Part shown: one piece after another, positions 43,016-53,160 of the stretch
Layout: every line of letters starts with the position of its first letter
How positions within the stretch are numbered: position 1 is the stretch's first letter
Origin: Rhipicephalus microplus
Lineage: Eukaryota > Arthropoda > Arachnida > Ixodida > Ixodidae
Assembly: GCF_043290135.1 (NCBI RefSeq)
Contig: NC_134705.1
Location: 99,822,239-99,886,238, forward strand
DNA length: 64,000 nt
Reading direction: 5' to 3'
Translations under genes and position numbers: made by a program
Notes under the pieces: model-generated
Databases searched by the model: none
What the model saw: the letters and a program-made list of their open reading frames with translations, nothing else
Told to the model about the DNA's origin: nothing

Positions 43016-44460
43016 AGAATTGACTTCTTAACCGCCCACTCCGCCCTCATCGATTGTTCTACCGGTATCTTACGGCTCGAATTGCCTTTGTGCTCCGATT
43101 TCACTCCTCCAAGTCGCACTCGGCTACGATCCGTGGAGTCTCTACGGCTACCGCCCCAGGCTGCTATGTACGTTCCTCTGTCGCCCTTCCCGTCCGTTTC
43201 TGATGGAGACTATCTGGTAGCTCCGCTCATTGATTTGACTCTTACGCACCACATCGCACTACCAAATACTATAGTTGTTATTGCTAACAACACGGTGCTA
43301 CTTCCAGTTCTGAACTTCTCTACGTCGACCCAAGTGCTTTCCCAAGGCATCACTGTAGCCGATCTTTCCACCCTTGATGAATGTTCGATTTGTTCTTTTA
43401 CACCTCACACTAAGACCATGACGAAACCTGTCATCACGTCGCAAAATAAGGCATTCCTCGACAACATGATATCAAGTGACCTCTCACCTTCCCAAGTTGC
43501 GGCGCTCCGGGGTGTTCTATTTTCTTACCTGGATATCTTTGACGTTGACGACCGTCCCCTGGGCCGCACAAGTGCCGTAACCCACCGCATCGACGCCGGC
43601 GACGCTAGTCCACTTCAAAAACGCCCTTATCGCGTGTCACGTGCTGAGCGCCAAGTAATACAGACGGAAGTCGAGAAAATGCTCAGTAAAGACGTCATTG
43701 AGCCGTCATCGAGTCCATGGGCCTCCCCTGTGGTCTTAGTTAAAAAGAAGGACAACAACTGGCGTTTTGCGTCGACTATCGCCACCTGAATCGGATCACC
43801 AAGAAGGACGTTTATCCTTTACCTCGAACCGATGATGCGCTCGACTGCCTCTACGGCGCCAACTATTTCTCGTCCCTTGACCTCCGATCCGGATACTGGC
43901 AAATTTTGGTCGACGACCACGACCGCGAGAAGACGGCATTCATCACACCCGACGGCCTTTACCAATTCAAGGTCATGCCTTTTGGTTTGTGCAATGCCCC
44001 GGCTACTTTTGAACGCATAATGGACTCTCTTCTTCGCGGTTTCAAATGGTCGACCTGCCTCTGCTATCTGGATGATGTAATAGTTTTCTCGCCCTCCTTC
44101 GAAAGCCACCTGTCTCGTCTCTCGGCAATTCTTGACGTTTTTCGTTGCGCTGGTCTCCAACTCAATTCGTCGAAATGCTCATTTGGACGTCGGCAGATTA
44201 AACTACTCGGCCACCTTGTTGACGCCACTGGTGTTCAACCCGACCCTGACAAAGTCCGTGCAGTCCGAGAATTCCCGGTTCCGCGTTCCACACAAGAAGT
44301 TCGCAGTTTTATTGGGCTCTGCTCATACTTCCGCCGCTTTGTCTTCAATTTCGCGGATATTGCTAGGCCCCTCACGGATTTCCTAAAAGAATGTGGCATT
44401 TTCTTGGGGAAGGGACCAAGAACATTCCTTCGCGTCGCTAATTACCGCTCTCACATAACC
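43000..44460 (+). pseudogene. Gypsy C reverse transcriptase
   Basis: DVILRIDFLTAHSALIDC (protease end), VTHRIDAGDASPLQKRPYRV (RT entry), SPWASPVVLVKKKDNNWRF, a frameshift near 43765, then FSSLDLRSGYWQILVDDHDR (first Asp), MPFGLCNAPATFERIMD and CYLDDVIVFSPSFESHL with YLDD at 44064-44075. GHLVDATGVQPDPDKVRAV and FIGLCSYFRRFVFNFADIA follow. A shift near 44455 leads to RNase H. The catalytic core is intact. Confidence 0.92.
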
Positions 44461-44461
44461 A

Positions 44462-45178
44462 CCTGTGTTGGCTCATTTTGATCCAGCGGCTCGAACAGAG
44501 CTTCGCACCGATGCAAGCGGCCATGGCATTGGTGCTATACTCGCTCAGATACAGAATGGCACCAACCGTGTGATAGCCTACGCTAGCCGTCTTTTGTCGC
44601 AAGCAGAACAAAATTATTCCATCACTGAGCGGGAATGCTTAGCCCTCGTTTGGGCTATTGCGAAATTCCGTCCGTACTTATACGGACGTCCGTTCGCAGT
44701 CATCACGGACCATCATGCGCTTTGCTGGCTGTCGACGCTTAAGGGCCCTACAGGAAGACTCGGCCGATGGGCATTTCGGTTACATGAGTACACGTTCTCG
44801 GTTGTTTACAAATCTGGAAAGCTGCACAGCGATGCTGACTGCTTATCCCGGCACCCTGTTGATCCACCTAGCTCCACTGATTTGGAATCCGATGCCTGCG
44901 TTTTAGCCATCACTGACTTTCTGAACGTGGCTGACGAACAGCGCCAAGATCCATCGCTGCTCACCATCATTGACCGCTTTCAATCGCGTTATGCTGACCC
45001 TTCTCTTAGCAGATACCTGCTTCAAGACAACGTTTTGTACCACCACAACTTACACCCCGACGGCGCCGAACTTTTACTCGTCGTACCGCATCACCTGCGA
45101 AAGGATGTTCTGCGACAATTCCACGACGCTCCAACTTCTGCACATCTAGGAGTCTCCAGAACTTACGACCGCATTTGA
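44462..45178 (+). pseudogene. Gypsy C RNase H and integrase zinc region
   Basis: TELRTDASGHGIGAILAQIQ (Asp), NYSITERECLALVWAIAKF (Glu), VITDHHALCWLSTLKGPTGR (Asp) and KLHSDADCLSRHP: a full set of RNase H residues. HDAPTSAHLGVSRTYDRI begins the integrase H2C2 domain, cut by TGA at 45176. Confidence 0.92.
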
Positions 45179-45952
45179 CGACGAGTATTCTGGAAGGGTC
45201 TGTACCGCTCTGTTCGCCGTTACATCACATCTTGTGACCTCTGCCAGCGCCGAAAGAAGCCTACAACTCCCCCTGCCGGTCTACTTCAACCTATTGAAGT
45301 TCCAGCCGAGCCAATTTATTGAGTGGGGTTGGACTTGCTGGGCCCTTTTCCTACTTCTACAACTGGAAATAAATGGATTGCAGTGGCCACAGACTATGCC
45401 ACTCGGTATGCAATCACTCGAGCGCTACCAACCAGCTGAGCAACCGACGTTGCCGACTTCCTGCTGTACGACATTATTCTCCAGCACGGCGCTCCGACTC
45501 ACCTGCTCACAGACCGTGGTCGCTACTTTCTATCTCGTGTGGTTGATGATCTACTCCGATCTTGTGCTACCCGTCACAACTTCACCATATCTTACCACCC
45601 TCAGACTAACGGCCTTACGGAGCGACTAAACCGCACATTGACGGACATGCTTTCTATGTACGTATCTACCGACCACACTGATTGGGACATAGCTCTTCCG
45701 TTCGTAACCTTCGCCTATAACTCGTCGCGTCATGAAACAGCGGGCTATTCCCCTTTTTATCTACTCTACGGACGTCATCCCTTACTGCCCTTCGACACAC
45801 TGCTTTCATCAGACCACCCATCCTCCACCTCGTACGCTCAGGATGCAATCACCCGGGCCCTCACGGCACGTGCGGTAGCGCGTGCTCGGTTATCGTCGTT
45901 GCAGACAGCACAGAAGTCTCTTCATCACCGTCGACATAGAGATGCCGTTTTT
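45179..45952 (+). pseudogene. Gypsy C integrase core, up to the insert
   Basis: CDLCQRRKKPTTPPAGLLQP, VGLDLLGPFPTSTTGNKWI (Asp, after a slip near 45320), HGAPTHLLTDRGRYFLSRVV (Asp), NFTISYHPQTNGLTERLNRT (Glu), DMLSMYVSTDHTDWDIALPF, and HRRHRDAVF at the insertion point. The C-terminus resumes at 46580. Confidence 0.9.
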
Positions 45953-46012
45953 AGATGCGGAAGCATCTTATACTCGCGCCTTGTAGTGCGCCGTCCACGC
46001 CGTCCGCACCGC

Positions 46013-46025
46013 TTCTCGAACATTC
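46013..46025 (+). promoter_or_regulatory. Heat-shock element 1
   Basis: TTCtcGAAcaTTC, a perfect three-unit TTCnnGAAnnTTC site, about 229 bases upstream of the predicted start. Confidence 0.75.
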
Positions 46026-46091
46026 GACAGCTGACGCGCGCGCATGCGCCGTCGCGCCGTCGCCCACCATCTGTGCCGCGCGCGCTTCTCC

Positions 46092-46104
46092 TTCGAGAAC
46101 ATTC
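46092..46104 (+). promoter_or_regulatory. Heat-shock element 2
   Basis: TTCgaGAAcaTTC, a perfect three-unit site in the second tandem unit, 79 bases after element 1. Confidence 0.78.
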
Positions 46105-46165
46105 GACAGCTGACAGCGCATGCGCCGTCGCGCCGTCGCCATCTGTGCCACGCGCGCGCTTCTCC

Positions 46166-46178
46166 TTCGAGAACATTC
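46166..46178 (+). promoter_or_regulatory. Heat-shock element 3
   Basis: TTCgaGAAcaTTC, a perfect three-unit site 74 bases after element 2 and ~32 bases upstream of the TATA box. Confidence 0.78.
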
Positions 46179-46209
46179 AACAGCTGACAGTGCATGCGCC
46201 ATCGCGCTG

Positions 46210-46245
46210 TATATATACTCAAGGTCGGCGCTCGCTCGCTCAGTT
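46210..46245 (+). promoter_or_regulatory. Core promoter: TATA box and arthropod initiator
   Basis: TATATATA at 46210-46217 and TCAGTT at 46240-46245, matching the arthropod initiator. The predicted +1 A at 46242 is 32 bases from the start of the TATA box, the canonical spacing. Confidence 0.72.
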
Positions 46246-46297
46246 GCCGCTCGTCGGTTGGTTTGTACGGCACGTCGACGTCCAAGGTCGCGGTGAA

Positions 46298-46438
46298 ATG
46301 AATTCCAACGAATCCACAAACACAATGATCGACGTCCCTTCGACCAGCGCCGTCCTTTCGCATACGTGTGTACGTGTTCACTCATTTAACACCCCCTCCT
46401 ACAACCACGTTAACCAATTTAACCATCGACCCAAGTAA
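46298..46438 (+). CDS. Short ORF downstream of the heat-shock-type promoter
   Basis: ATG 56 bases after the predicted start (gtgaaATG). 46 codons: MNSNESTNTMIDVPSTSAVL, then SHTCVRVHSFNTPSYNHVNQ, ending HRPK. It is not an Hsp70 N-terminus and I do not recognise it. The last codons overlap caaGTAAGT, so the frame may instead be spliced out at 46435. Confidence 0.3.
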   Translation: MNSNESTNTMIDVPSTSAVLSHTCVRVHSFNTPSYNHVNQFNHRPK

Positions 46439-46523
46439 GTCGCAATTTAACACCCCATTTCACAACCACGTTAACAAATTTAGCCATCGACCCAAGTAAG
46501 TTGCTCTTTAACACCCCGTTAAC
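46383..46523 (+). repeat. 61-bp tandem repeat with donor-like GTAAGT
   Basis: tttaacaccccNNttNcac... acgttaaccaatttaaccatcgacccaaGTAAGT occurs at 46385-46440 and 46446-46501, with a partial third copy to 46523. GTAAGT at 46435 and 46496 is 61 bases apart. Confidence 0.85.
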
Positions 46524-46579
46524 CAATTATATGCTCCGCATCCTCCTCAGTGTTCCCCCGAGGGAAGCTGCGGGCAATT

Positions 46580-46802
46580 TTTTCCGCGGGATCTCTTGTT
46601 CTCCTGTGGCTCCCATCTCGACGTGTTGCCCTCTGAGAGAAACTACTATCGCGATACGCTGGGCCCTACCGAGTCATTCGTCAGGTCACACCTGTGACCT
46701 ACGAGATTGCCGCTACCACAAACTCATCAGCTGCTGCTCCCAGAACGGAAGTGGTCCACGTTTCTCGTCTCAAGCCCCACAACGCCGACTCGCTCATTTA
46801 AC
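46580..46802 (+). pseudogene. Gypsy C integrase C-terminus, right of the insert
   Basis: GSLVLLWLPSRRVAL, stop, EKLLSRYAGPYRVIRQVTPV, TEVVHVSRLKPHNADSLI and stop at ~46801. This is the GPY/F and tail portion that should follow HRDAVF at 45949. Confidence 0.88.
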
Positions 46803-46836
46803 AGGCACCGAGACGGTGCCTTACGGGCCGGGGTGA

Positions 46837-47012
46837 TGATACCTGTATGGAACTGTCGCACCGACACAGCTGAATTGACACCCAAATGAAGAAGACGACA
46901 TTGTGGTTGTAGTGGGTTGGACTCTGAAGCTTTTCCCGTTGGCCTGCTTGACTGTGCGCTCTCTAAGGCGTTAGCAAGACCAGCTCTCGGTGAATAAATC
47001 TTTCCCGTAACA
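46837..47012 (+). repeat. 3' LTR of gypsy C (176 bp)
   Basis: Preceded by the purine-rich acgggccggggtga tract. TGATACCTG...CCGTAACA, pair of 41170-41345. Confidence 0.95.
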
Positions 47013-47395
47013 ATATCATATTCTTGCAGTCTGAGGCTCCACCTTGCTAGTCTTCCGGATGGATTCTTGATGTTTGCCAGCCAGCAAGGGGCATGATGAT
47101 CGCTGACTGCCTTGAATGGCCTCCCTTATAGGTAAGGCCGAACTTTACTGATGGCCCAGATAACGGCCAGACATTCTTTCTCTGTGGCTGAATAGTTGGT
47201 CTCTGCTTTCGTTAGAGTCTGGCTGGCGTACGCTATGACCTTTTCTTTGTCATTCTGCCATGGTATTAGAACATATCCAAGGCCGATGTTACTCGCATCT
47301 GTGTGTATTTTTGTGTCAGCCGTCTCGTCAAAATGAAAAAGAATAGGGAGCTTTTCCAACCGTTCTCGTTATTTTGTTGAAGGCGCTATGTAGCT
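47013..47395 (-). pseudogene. Gypsy B RNase H, right of the gypsy C insertion
   Basis: [19 protein letters not shown] (Asp), [19 protein letters not shown] (Glu), AVSDHHAPCWLANIKNPSGR (Asp) and RLARWSLRLQEYDI ending at the insertion. One stop near 47132 and a frame change near 47375 break it, but the active-site acids remain. Confidence 0.87.
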
Positions 47396-48420
47396 TATTT
47401 GCCACTGAAAAGGCTCATCTTCCCTCGTGAGTTTCGTTAAAGGCTCTGTGATTTTCGAGAAATTTCGCGCAAACTGTCTGTAGTACGGACACAGACCTAA
47501 AAATCTCCGCACTGACTTTTTGTCTGTTAATACCGGAAACCTTACGATGGTGGCTGTATTTTCGGGATCGGGTTGAACACCTTGGGCGCTGATGACATGC
47601 CCAAGAAATAAAAGTTCTTCGAAGCTGAACTGGTACTTCTATGGCTTGATAGTGAAGTCTGCCGAACGGATTGCCTCTAACACAGATCGAAGGCGCTGGA
47701 TGTGCAACTCGGATGTTGCTGCGAAGTTGACCACGTAATCCAGGTACACTAAGCAACGCTGCCACTTCAATCCGGAAAGTACACTGTCCATCATCTGTTA
47801 GAACGTTGCCAGCGTGCAACAGAGTCCTAATGGGAGTGCCTTAAGTTCAAACAGTCCGTCCAGGGTAATCAACGCAGTCTTCTCGCAATCACGCTCATCA
47901 ACTTCGATTTGCCAGTATCCACTCTTGAGATCTAGTGATGAGAAGCAGTTTGCACACCGAAGCCGATCTAACGTGTCGTCGATGCGCGGAAGGGGTATAC
48001 ATCCCGTTTAGTCACAGCGTTTTATTTTCTGTAGTCGACACGAAACCATAGCGTGTTATCCTTCTTCTTGACAAGCACCATGGTAGATGTCCACGGACTG
48101 ATAGAATGCTGGATAACATCATCTTGAAGCATCTCCCGTACCTTATTCTTTATAACTTCCCTTTCCTTCGGTGGAACACAATACGGGTACTGGCATACTT
48201 GCCTGATTGTCACATCCGTTATAATCCTGTGCTTCGTAATCCTCATGCACCGTATCTTTAAACTATTGGAAAAACAGCTGCGGAATTCCCGTACTTGGTC
48301 ATATAGCTGACAACGTTCAATCGCTGAAAGGTTAGGATTGACAGATATGACGCCACAGAAGTCAGATGCTAGTTTCATATCGGTTGGTGTAGTTTCGAGA
48401 CTGCTTATTTCTTTCACATC
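47396..48420 (-). pseudogene. Gypsy B reverse transcriptase
   Basis: MKEISSLETTPTDMKLASDF, HRIITDVTIRQVCQYPYCVP and SPWTSTMVLVKKKDNTLWFR, then a stop at ~48022. Next come FSSLDLKSGYWQIEVDERDC (first Asp), LPLGLCCTLATF and CLVYLDYVVNFA, where the second Asp of YLDD is Tyr. FLGHVISAQGVQPDPENTAT and VRRFLGLCPYYRQFARNF follow. Polymerase function is lost both by the YLDY change and by stops. Confidence 0.85.
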
Positions 48421-48472
48421 ACTGAACTCGTCAAGAAAGGCTATGGCGGTTCCTTATGCAAAGTGCTGGAAT

Positions 48473-49130
48473 TCATTCCCAAAGTGTGTGAGGAGAATGT
48501 CTGCTCACCCGTTCCGCAGCTTGATAATCTCTCGTGCCGCACAAACACCTTCTTTCAAAAACATCCATGTTGCAGTCTTCCACACCTTCATAGACACTAC
48601 ATGTATCATTTTTGACAGGAGCCATTACACTGCTTCGTGGTGGTACTGATACATCATCATTGACGACCCATAGTGGAGTGCTGTATCGCTCCTCTGCTCG
48701 TGCTGCTCTTCTAAAGTGTTCCGTCGGAAATGACACGCTTGGCCTCTGTAAATTATTATTGATACCATTAGCTTTTCGGAAATCCATGCCGAGTATGATC
48801 TCCCTTGAACACACGACAGGAAGACAGAGTCACCTACGTAAATGAAGACCCGTATCACGACCCTTGCGGTACATCGGCCGAAAGGGGTTATGAGGTGACC
48901 GTGTGCAGTACGTACTTGAGGTCCATTTCATTCGGTCAGAACTTTCCCGAATCGCTTCGCTAATTCGTAACTTATCACAGAATATTCCGCACCAGTATCG
49001 ATCAAAGCATTGAGACCTAGTCTGCCTATCACCGACGTCGAGTCTGAAGTAATTTTCTCTTCACTACACTCATTTACCTGGAAACGGTCCCCAGCGGCCT
49101 CGCTTCCATAGGTCGCCCTATTCAGTTTCT
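48473..49130 (-). pseudogene. Gypsy B aspartic protease
   Basis: SVIGRLGLNALIDTGAEYSV, with Asp-Thr-Gly codons at 48991-48999, then ISYELAKRFGKVL and, after stops and shifts, REIILGMDFRKANG, the C-terminal retropepsin strand. Confidence 0.83.
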
Positions 49131-50435
49131 CGCGTGTGGGCTAGGCGAACGATAATTAGACGTGCTTGGTTGTGAAGGGACGTGGGCTGGACAAGCGGTA
49201 GCGCATAGGAGTTGGCGAGCGTGGTTGATGCCGACGAGGCAGGTCGAAGTTCCGACGTTAGCATAGGTATTCTTCCATCTCGGGTCTTTCGCCTTTTAGC
49301 GGACACGGTGCGTTGATGGCGAAACCCCTAAGACCAGCTTGAGGATATCGACAGAATTTATGCAGGTGGCCAGCTTCTTAACAGTGGAAGCACAAGAGCC
49401 TACTTGCAGCACCTCGTCATACATTGCTCTACGTGGCATTGTTTCCGTCGCACAAGGTGGAGTGCATGCTGCTTCTACGATTTCAGGTGGGCTGCGCATT
49501 GTCTGCACATAAGTACTTGGTGTCTCGATCGGCGCACAGTGCAGAGCAGTTCACCTGAGCACCTCAGAGAACGTTGCCGGCCGTCGTGTCACTGGCACAT
49601 CACTCGGCTCCCGCATGGCCTGCTGAATTTTTTATCGGAGAACTTCACCAAGAGACAGCTCGGGGGTGACATCAGGTGACTGAAACTTCCTTAATTTCTC
49701 CCTGACAACAAACCGGACTAGCTCCCGCAGTGTGTCAAGATTATCCACGACACCTGCTGAGTATACGCCTGCTGATGCACCGGCTACGTCACGGTTGTAC
49801 TGCCGGGCTCTCTGCTGCAGCGTCGTTTAGATGGTTGTTGCTTCCGACCGAAACTCAGCAACATAAGGGGCGGATTGTGAACGAGTCCCGCGAACAACTC
49901 TTGCTTTACCTCGTGCATGAGGTGGCGCACCTTCTTCTCTTCCGTCATGCCGGGATCAGCTCACTTGAAAAGGCGGGACATATTTGCGATAGATATCGCG
50001 ACCGTTTCGTTCGTTTGTTGATTCCGTGTACGAAGAGCTGCTTCCGCCTTTTCCCGGTATCATTGTTGTGGAACGTACTCTGTAGCTGCCATCGAAACTC
50101 TTGCCATGACGTCAGAGATGCCTCGTCGTTTTCGTACTTCCTTCGCACAGAGTCTTCCAACGCAATGTAGACGTTGGGCAGCCTGCCCTCATCGTTCCTC
50201 TGATTTAAATTTCCTACTCTCTCGAAATGCCCTAACGAGTTTTCGGCGTCCTCGTATGGGTCATAATGACAGGTTGGCTTATGATGAGTTGTCCCGGCGT
50301 AATTTGGCTCTTCATAGGGTTGGTGTCACTTGTCTCTGTCAGCACTGTCCTTGAGAAAGAAGGAAGTGGTCCGAATTCTGGCGATTCTCCTCGGATACGG
50401 CGGCTGACTCGTCGGTGTACCGGTGTAAGCTCCAC
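49131..50435 (-). pseudogene. Gypsy B Gag
   Basis: N-terminus MELTPVHRRVSRR with SPEFGPLPS near 50400. The capsid piece VRRKYENDEASLTSWQEFRW, then ELFVHGINKRTKRSRYLSQI, lies near 49950-50160. A knuckle CFHC*EAGHLHKFC sits near 49340-49395 with a stop inside it. Several frame breaks. Confidence 0.78.
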
Positions 50436-50577
50436 AGGATGTGGCTGGTCCGTGCTTGGATCTCGGTTTTGTGTGGGGCTCGGAATTACTTACCCAGCAC
50501 CTCCAACTGAAAATGTAGCAGATATAACAACCTCACAACAAGGATGTCCTATTTACAAGTTTTAATAAGGGCGTACT

Positions 50578-50802
50578 TGTGCCCAAGCCAAAGGAATGAC
50601 GCAGCAGCTGGGAAAAGGAACCGAACGTCCGTAGTCCTCGCGAACCTCTGTCTCGAGCACCGTCGTTTTTGTCTACACGCGCGCTGTCGGCTTGGGCGAA
50701 GCTCGTGCGCATGCAGCATCCCTTCGCTCATTGCGGCTGGCTTCGTCTCTTGTAGCGGTGCCATCAGCGCTTCTCTTCTTCGCGATATCTGCCTTTCCCA
50801 TG

Positions 50803-50804
<2 letters not shown>
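50578..50804 (-). repeat. 5' LTR of gypsy B, outer end lost in a TA tract
   Basis: Matches 39476-39714 with numerous substitutions. The outer start (TGCCAAC...) is missing: similarity ends at gcctttcccatgaca, where (TA)n begins. Confidence 0.82.

Positions 50805-50886
<82 letters not shown>
50805..50886. repeat. (TA)n microsatellite
   Basis: About 40 uninterrupted TA units. It borders the tRNA-like foldback locus on the left. Confidence 0.98.
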
Positions 50887-50889
<3 letters not shown>

Positions 50890-51042
50890 GAAAGAGGTGT
50901 ATGCCTAAGGGCTCGTTTTTCCGTGTTTTGACACAATAATAATGAGATCTAATAGAAAATGATGCCAAGAAATGTATAAAAGAAGACATTAGAACCAATG
51001 TAATGTAAATAAGAACGAAAAGTGGGTGAAAAAATATCTTAC

Positions 51043-51112
51043 TATGAGCAGAAATGGAACCTACAACCTTCGAATGACGCGTTTATTGCTCTAACCACTG
51101 AGCTATAACGGC
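51043..51112 (-). repeat. tRNA-like core, locus 1 copy 1
   Basis: The reverse complement has an A-box region tatagctcagtggttagagc and a B box aggttccatttc, diverged. Degenerate relative to copy 2. Confidence 0.7.
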
Positions 51113-51491
51113 GGCTATCCCCCACCAACTTTATTGCTTTTATGTGTGAATCTATACGCGGGGGTGTCAGTGAGTGCCTTCTGTAGCCAAGGCGGCGATT
51201 GCAGAACACCATTTGTGAGCCTGGGTGGCTTCACGTGGCACATGAACTTATTACGAGTGGGCAGCTGACCAATAGTCCGTCGCATACAACCTAAAGGCAC
51301 CAAGTCTGCCAGTACGAGACCCTCATTAATGAATAAGGGAAAGAAGTGTATACCTAAGGGCTCGTTTTTTTATGTTTGGACACCATATTATTAGATCTAA
51401 CGGAAAATGATGCCAAGTAATGTATGGGGAAAGGTATTAGAACCAATGGAATTAAAATAAGGAGAAAGAAAAGTGGGTGAAAGAATAACTT

Positions 51492-51563
51492 GCCGTGAGC
51501 AGGAATCGAACCTACGACCTTCCAATAACGCGTTCGATGCTCTAACCACTGAGCTATCACAGC
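51492..51563 (-). repeat. tRNA-like core, locus 1 copy 2
   Basis: 72 nt that fold as a full cloverleaf: acceptor GCTGTGA/TCACGGC, D arm GCTC...GAGC, anticodon loop CGCGTTA, T arm GTAGG TTCGATT CCTGC. The loop lacks U33, so it is not a normal tRNA. It is enclosed by aaagtgggtg (51470-51479) and cacccacttt (51574-51583). Confidence 0.82.
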
Positions 51564-51834
51564 GGCTATCCACCACCCACTTTATTGTGTTTATACACCT
51601 TTTTTTTTCTTATTCATTAACGAGGATCTCGTACTGACAGACTTGGTGCCGTTGGGTTGTATATGATGCACTATTGGTCTGCTGCCCGCTCGTAATAAAT
51701 TCACGTGCTCTGTGACACCACACATGCTCATAAAAGGGTGTTCTACACTCGCCGCCATGGTTACAGACGGCACTGACTGACACTCCAACGTTTAAATTCA
51801 CATATAGACCCAATGAAGTGGGTGGGGGATAGCC

Positions 51835-51906
51835 GCCGTGATAGCTCAGTAGTTAGAGCATCAAACGTGTTATTCGAAGGTCGTAGGTTCGATTCCTGTC
51901 CACTGC
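51835..51906 (+). repeat. tRNA-like core, locus 1 copy 3
   Basis: GCCGTGATAGCTCAGTAGTT and GTAGGTTCGATTCC present; acceptor pairing is imperfect (3' side CCACTGC). Flanked by aagtgggtg and cacccactttt. Confidence 0.75.
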
Positions 51907-51996
51907 AAGTTATTTTTTCACCCACTTTTTCTACTTATTTACATTACATTGGTTCTAGTAACTTACATTCCTTGGCATTATTGTCAATTAGATCTC

Positions 51997-52052
51997 ATAT
52001 ATATATATAGATATATATATATATATATATATATGTATATGAGAGAGAGAGA
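51997..52052. repeat. (TA)n then (GA)n microsatellite
   Basis: TA units with single interruptions (tatag, tatgtata) to 52040, then gagagagagagag. Confidence 0.95.
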
Positions 52053-53160
52053 GAGTGGGAAAAGAAGAGACACAACGTAGCTGTTGTCTTAGTTTTGAGT
52101 TGATGTGCCGGTACTCTTGCCGAACCGTAACAGCGAAGGCAGTTTCTTCGTCCCTTTTCGCCCTGTGAGCTTGGGAATCGTCTGTGCTAACGCAATGTGC
52201 ATACCTCGGGGTGGCTCCCATCAGGCGATTTCTTCCGTATGGTGTTTCCTTTTTGTTCTTTTTAATACATTTTTTTCTGATAGCCAAATAGCGAGAGCCT
52301 CGATGCGCCATAGCAGAGGTCACTGGTGCCCAACTGAGGCGACAAAATTACGAACGGACACTGCGAAAATAGCGAAAGCCAAAAGAACAACAAGCTTGAC
52401 GTAACTTAAGCAAGTACTGCTGGCACAAGACCTCCAAACGATAAAATAAACGCTGCCGACAAAATATGCCGCGCTAATATCCATAAGTGCATTATCGCAA
52501 TCAGATACAGCCCAGCTGTCACCCCCCCCCCCCCCCCTGCTAATCAAAGTGGCTTGTTTGTCTACACGGCACACGCCAACTGAACTTCGGTCGTGTCGCC
52601 TGATAACGCAACTGCATTGAAAAGAATGGGATGCACGGTGTTGTCAGTCACTCACCCGGGACGTAGAGGAATTTTCGTCAACTATAACGCAATGCGTACT
52701 ATGACACTACACGTGACAGCAGCTATGAAGCCCACACCGCTAAACCCCTGGTAACCAACTTAAAGGTCAGGCACACGCGACACTGTTGCACAGAATTCGA
52801 ATGTACGCCGAAGCCACGCGTGCAAACAAAAAAGGCCGCATTCGAGTAAGTCTCTGTGTGACTTCAAAGCAGTGTAAACATTCAAGGCAAGAGTATTTTG
52901 TCGTCAGTCGAAGAGGCTAAAGGCAGGGAAAATTCACGAGAGCCGTAAGATAGAGCTTGTCTGATAGCGAAATCCACAAAACTTGGTTACTGGTCAGCTT
53001 GGCGGGAAAGCTCCGACACTGGTGACTCGAAGGAGCGTAGTTAACGACACCTTGCGCAAACTTCCGGTGGCATATTGTCTGACCTAACGCAACCACAGGT
53101 TAGCCGATCAGAATAGGAAAACGAATACACGTCTTGGTGTCACAAATTGCCGTTGAACAT
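52053..53160. other. Unassigned; includes a C17 run
   Basis: A poly-C run at 52521-52537. Otherwise no repeats or coding motifs recognised. Confidence 0.4.

Larger units (their letters stand above)
45953..46575 (+). mobile_element. Insert in gypsy C carrying a heat-shock-type promoter
   Basis: The gypsy C frame stops at gccgttttt|agatgcgg and resumes at gcaa|ttttttccgcggg, so ~620 bases were inserted at a T run (possible TTTTT duplication). The left end agatgcggaagcatcttata and the inner right ttatatgctccgcatcct are weak inverted repeats. Inside are three ~75-bp tandem units, each with a perfect heat-shock element, then a TATA box, an initiator, a short ORF and a 61-bp tandem repeat ending in GTAAGT. 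There is no transposase. Confidence 0.75.
41170..47012 (+). mobile_element. Younger Ty3/gypsy element (gypsy C) inserted in gypsy B
   Basis: 176-bp LTRs at both ends (five differences by eye), TG...CA termini, a 4-bp ATAT duplication, and Gag, protease, RT, RNase H and integrase in order. RT keeps YLDD, and integrase keeps its acidic residues. It is broken by a stop at 42321, several frameshifts, and a ~620-bp insert at 45953-46575 carrying a heat-shock-type promoter. Confidence 0.95.
39476..50804 (-). mobile_element. Older Ty3/gypsy element (gypsy B), split by gypsy C
   Basis: Minus-strand element with LTR copies at 39476-39714 and 50578-50804 and coding order Gag (right) to integrase (left). 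It is interrupted at 41169/47013 by gypsy C with ATAT duplicated; RNase H sequence stops at one side and resumes at the other. Its LTRs differ far more than those of gypsy C, as expected of an older host element. Confidence 0.9.
50887..51996. mobile_element. tRNA-like foldback repeat, locus 1 (two minus units, one plus unit)
   Basis: A ~449-bp unit (aaagagRtgtatRcctaagg, gggctcgttttt, tRNA-like core, ...gtctgccagtacgagaccctc) runs in minus-core orientation from 50891 and again (partly) from 51340. The reverse complement occupies 51605-51996. Arms 50944-51330 and 51605-51996 pair with small indels. TA tracts lie immediately on both sides. No protein coding. Confidence 0.85.

Noticed and set aside
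45925..46385. Minus-strand ORFs of 83-144 codons across the promoter cassette
   Set aside because: They are antisense to the tandem heat-shock-element units and arise from their GC-rich repetition.
50544..50998. Long ORFs with IYIYIY tracts on both strands
   Set aside because: They are translations of the (TA)n microsatellite plus LTR sequence.
51835..51906. Functional tRNA gene
   Set aside because: The cloverleaf forms, but the anticodon loop (CGCGTTA / CGCGTAA) has no U33, there is no clear T-run terminator, and the sequence is part of a repeated unit.
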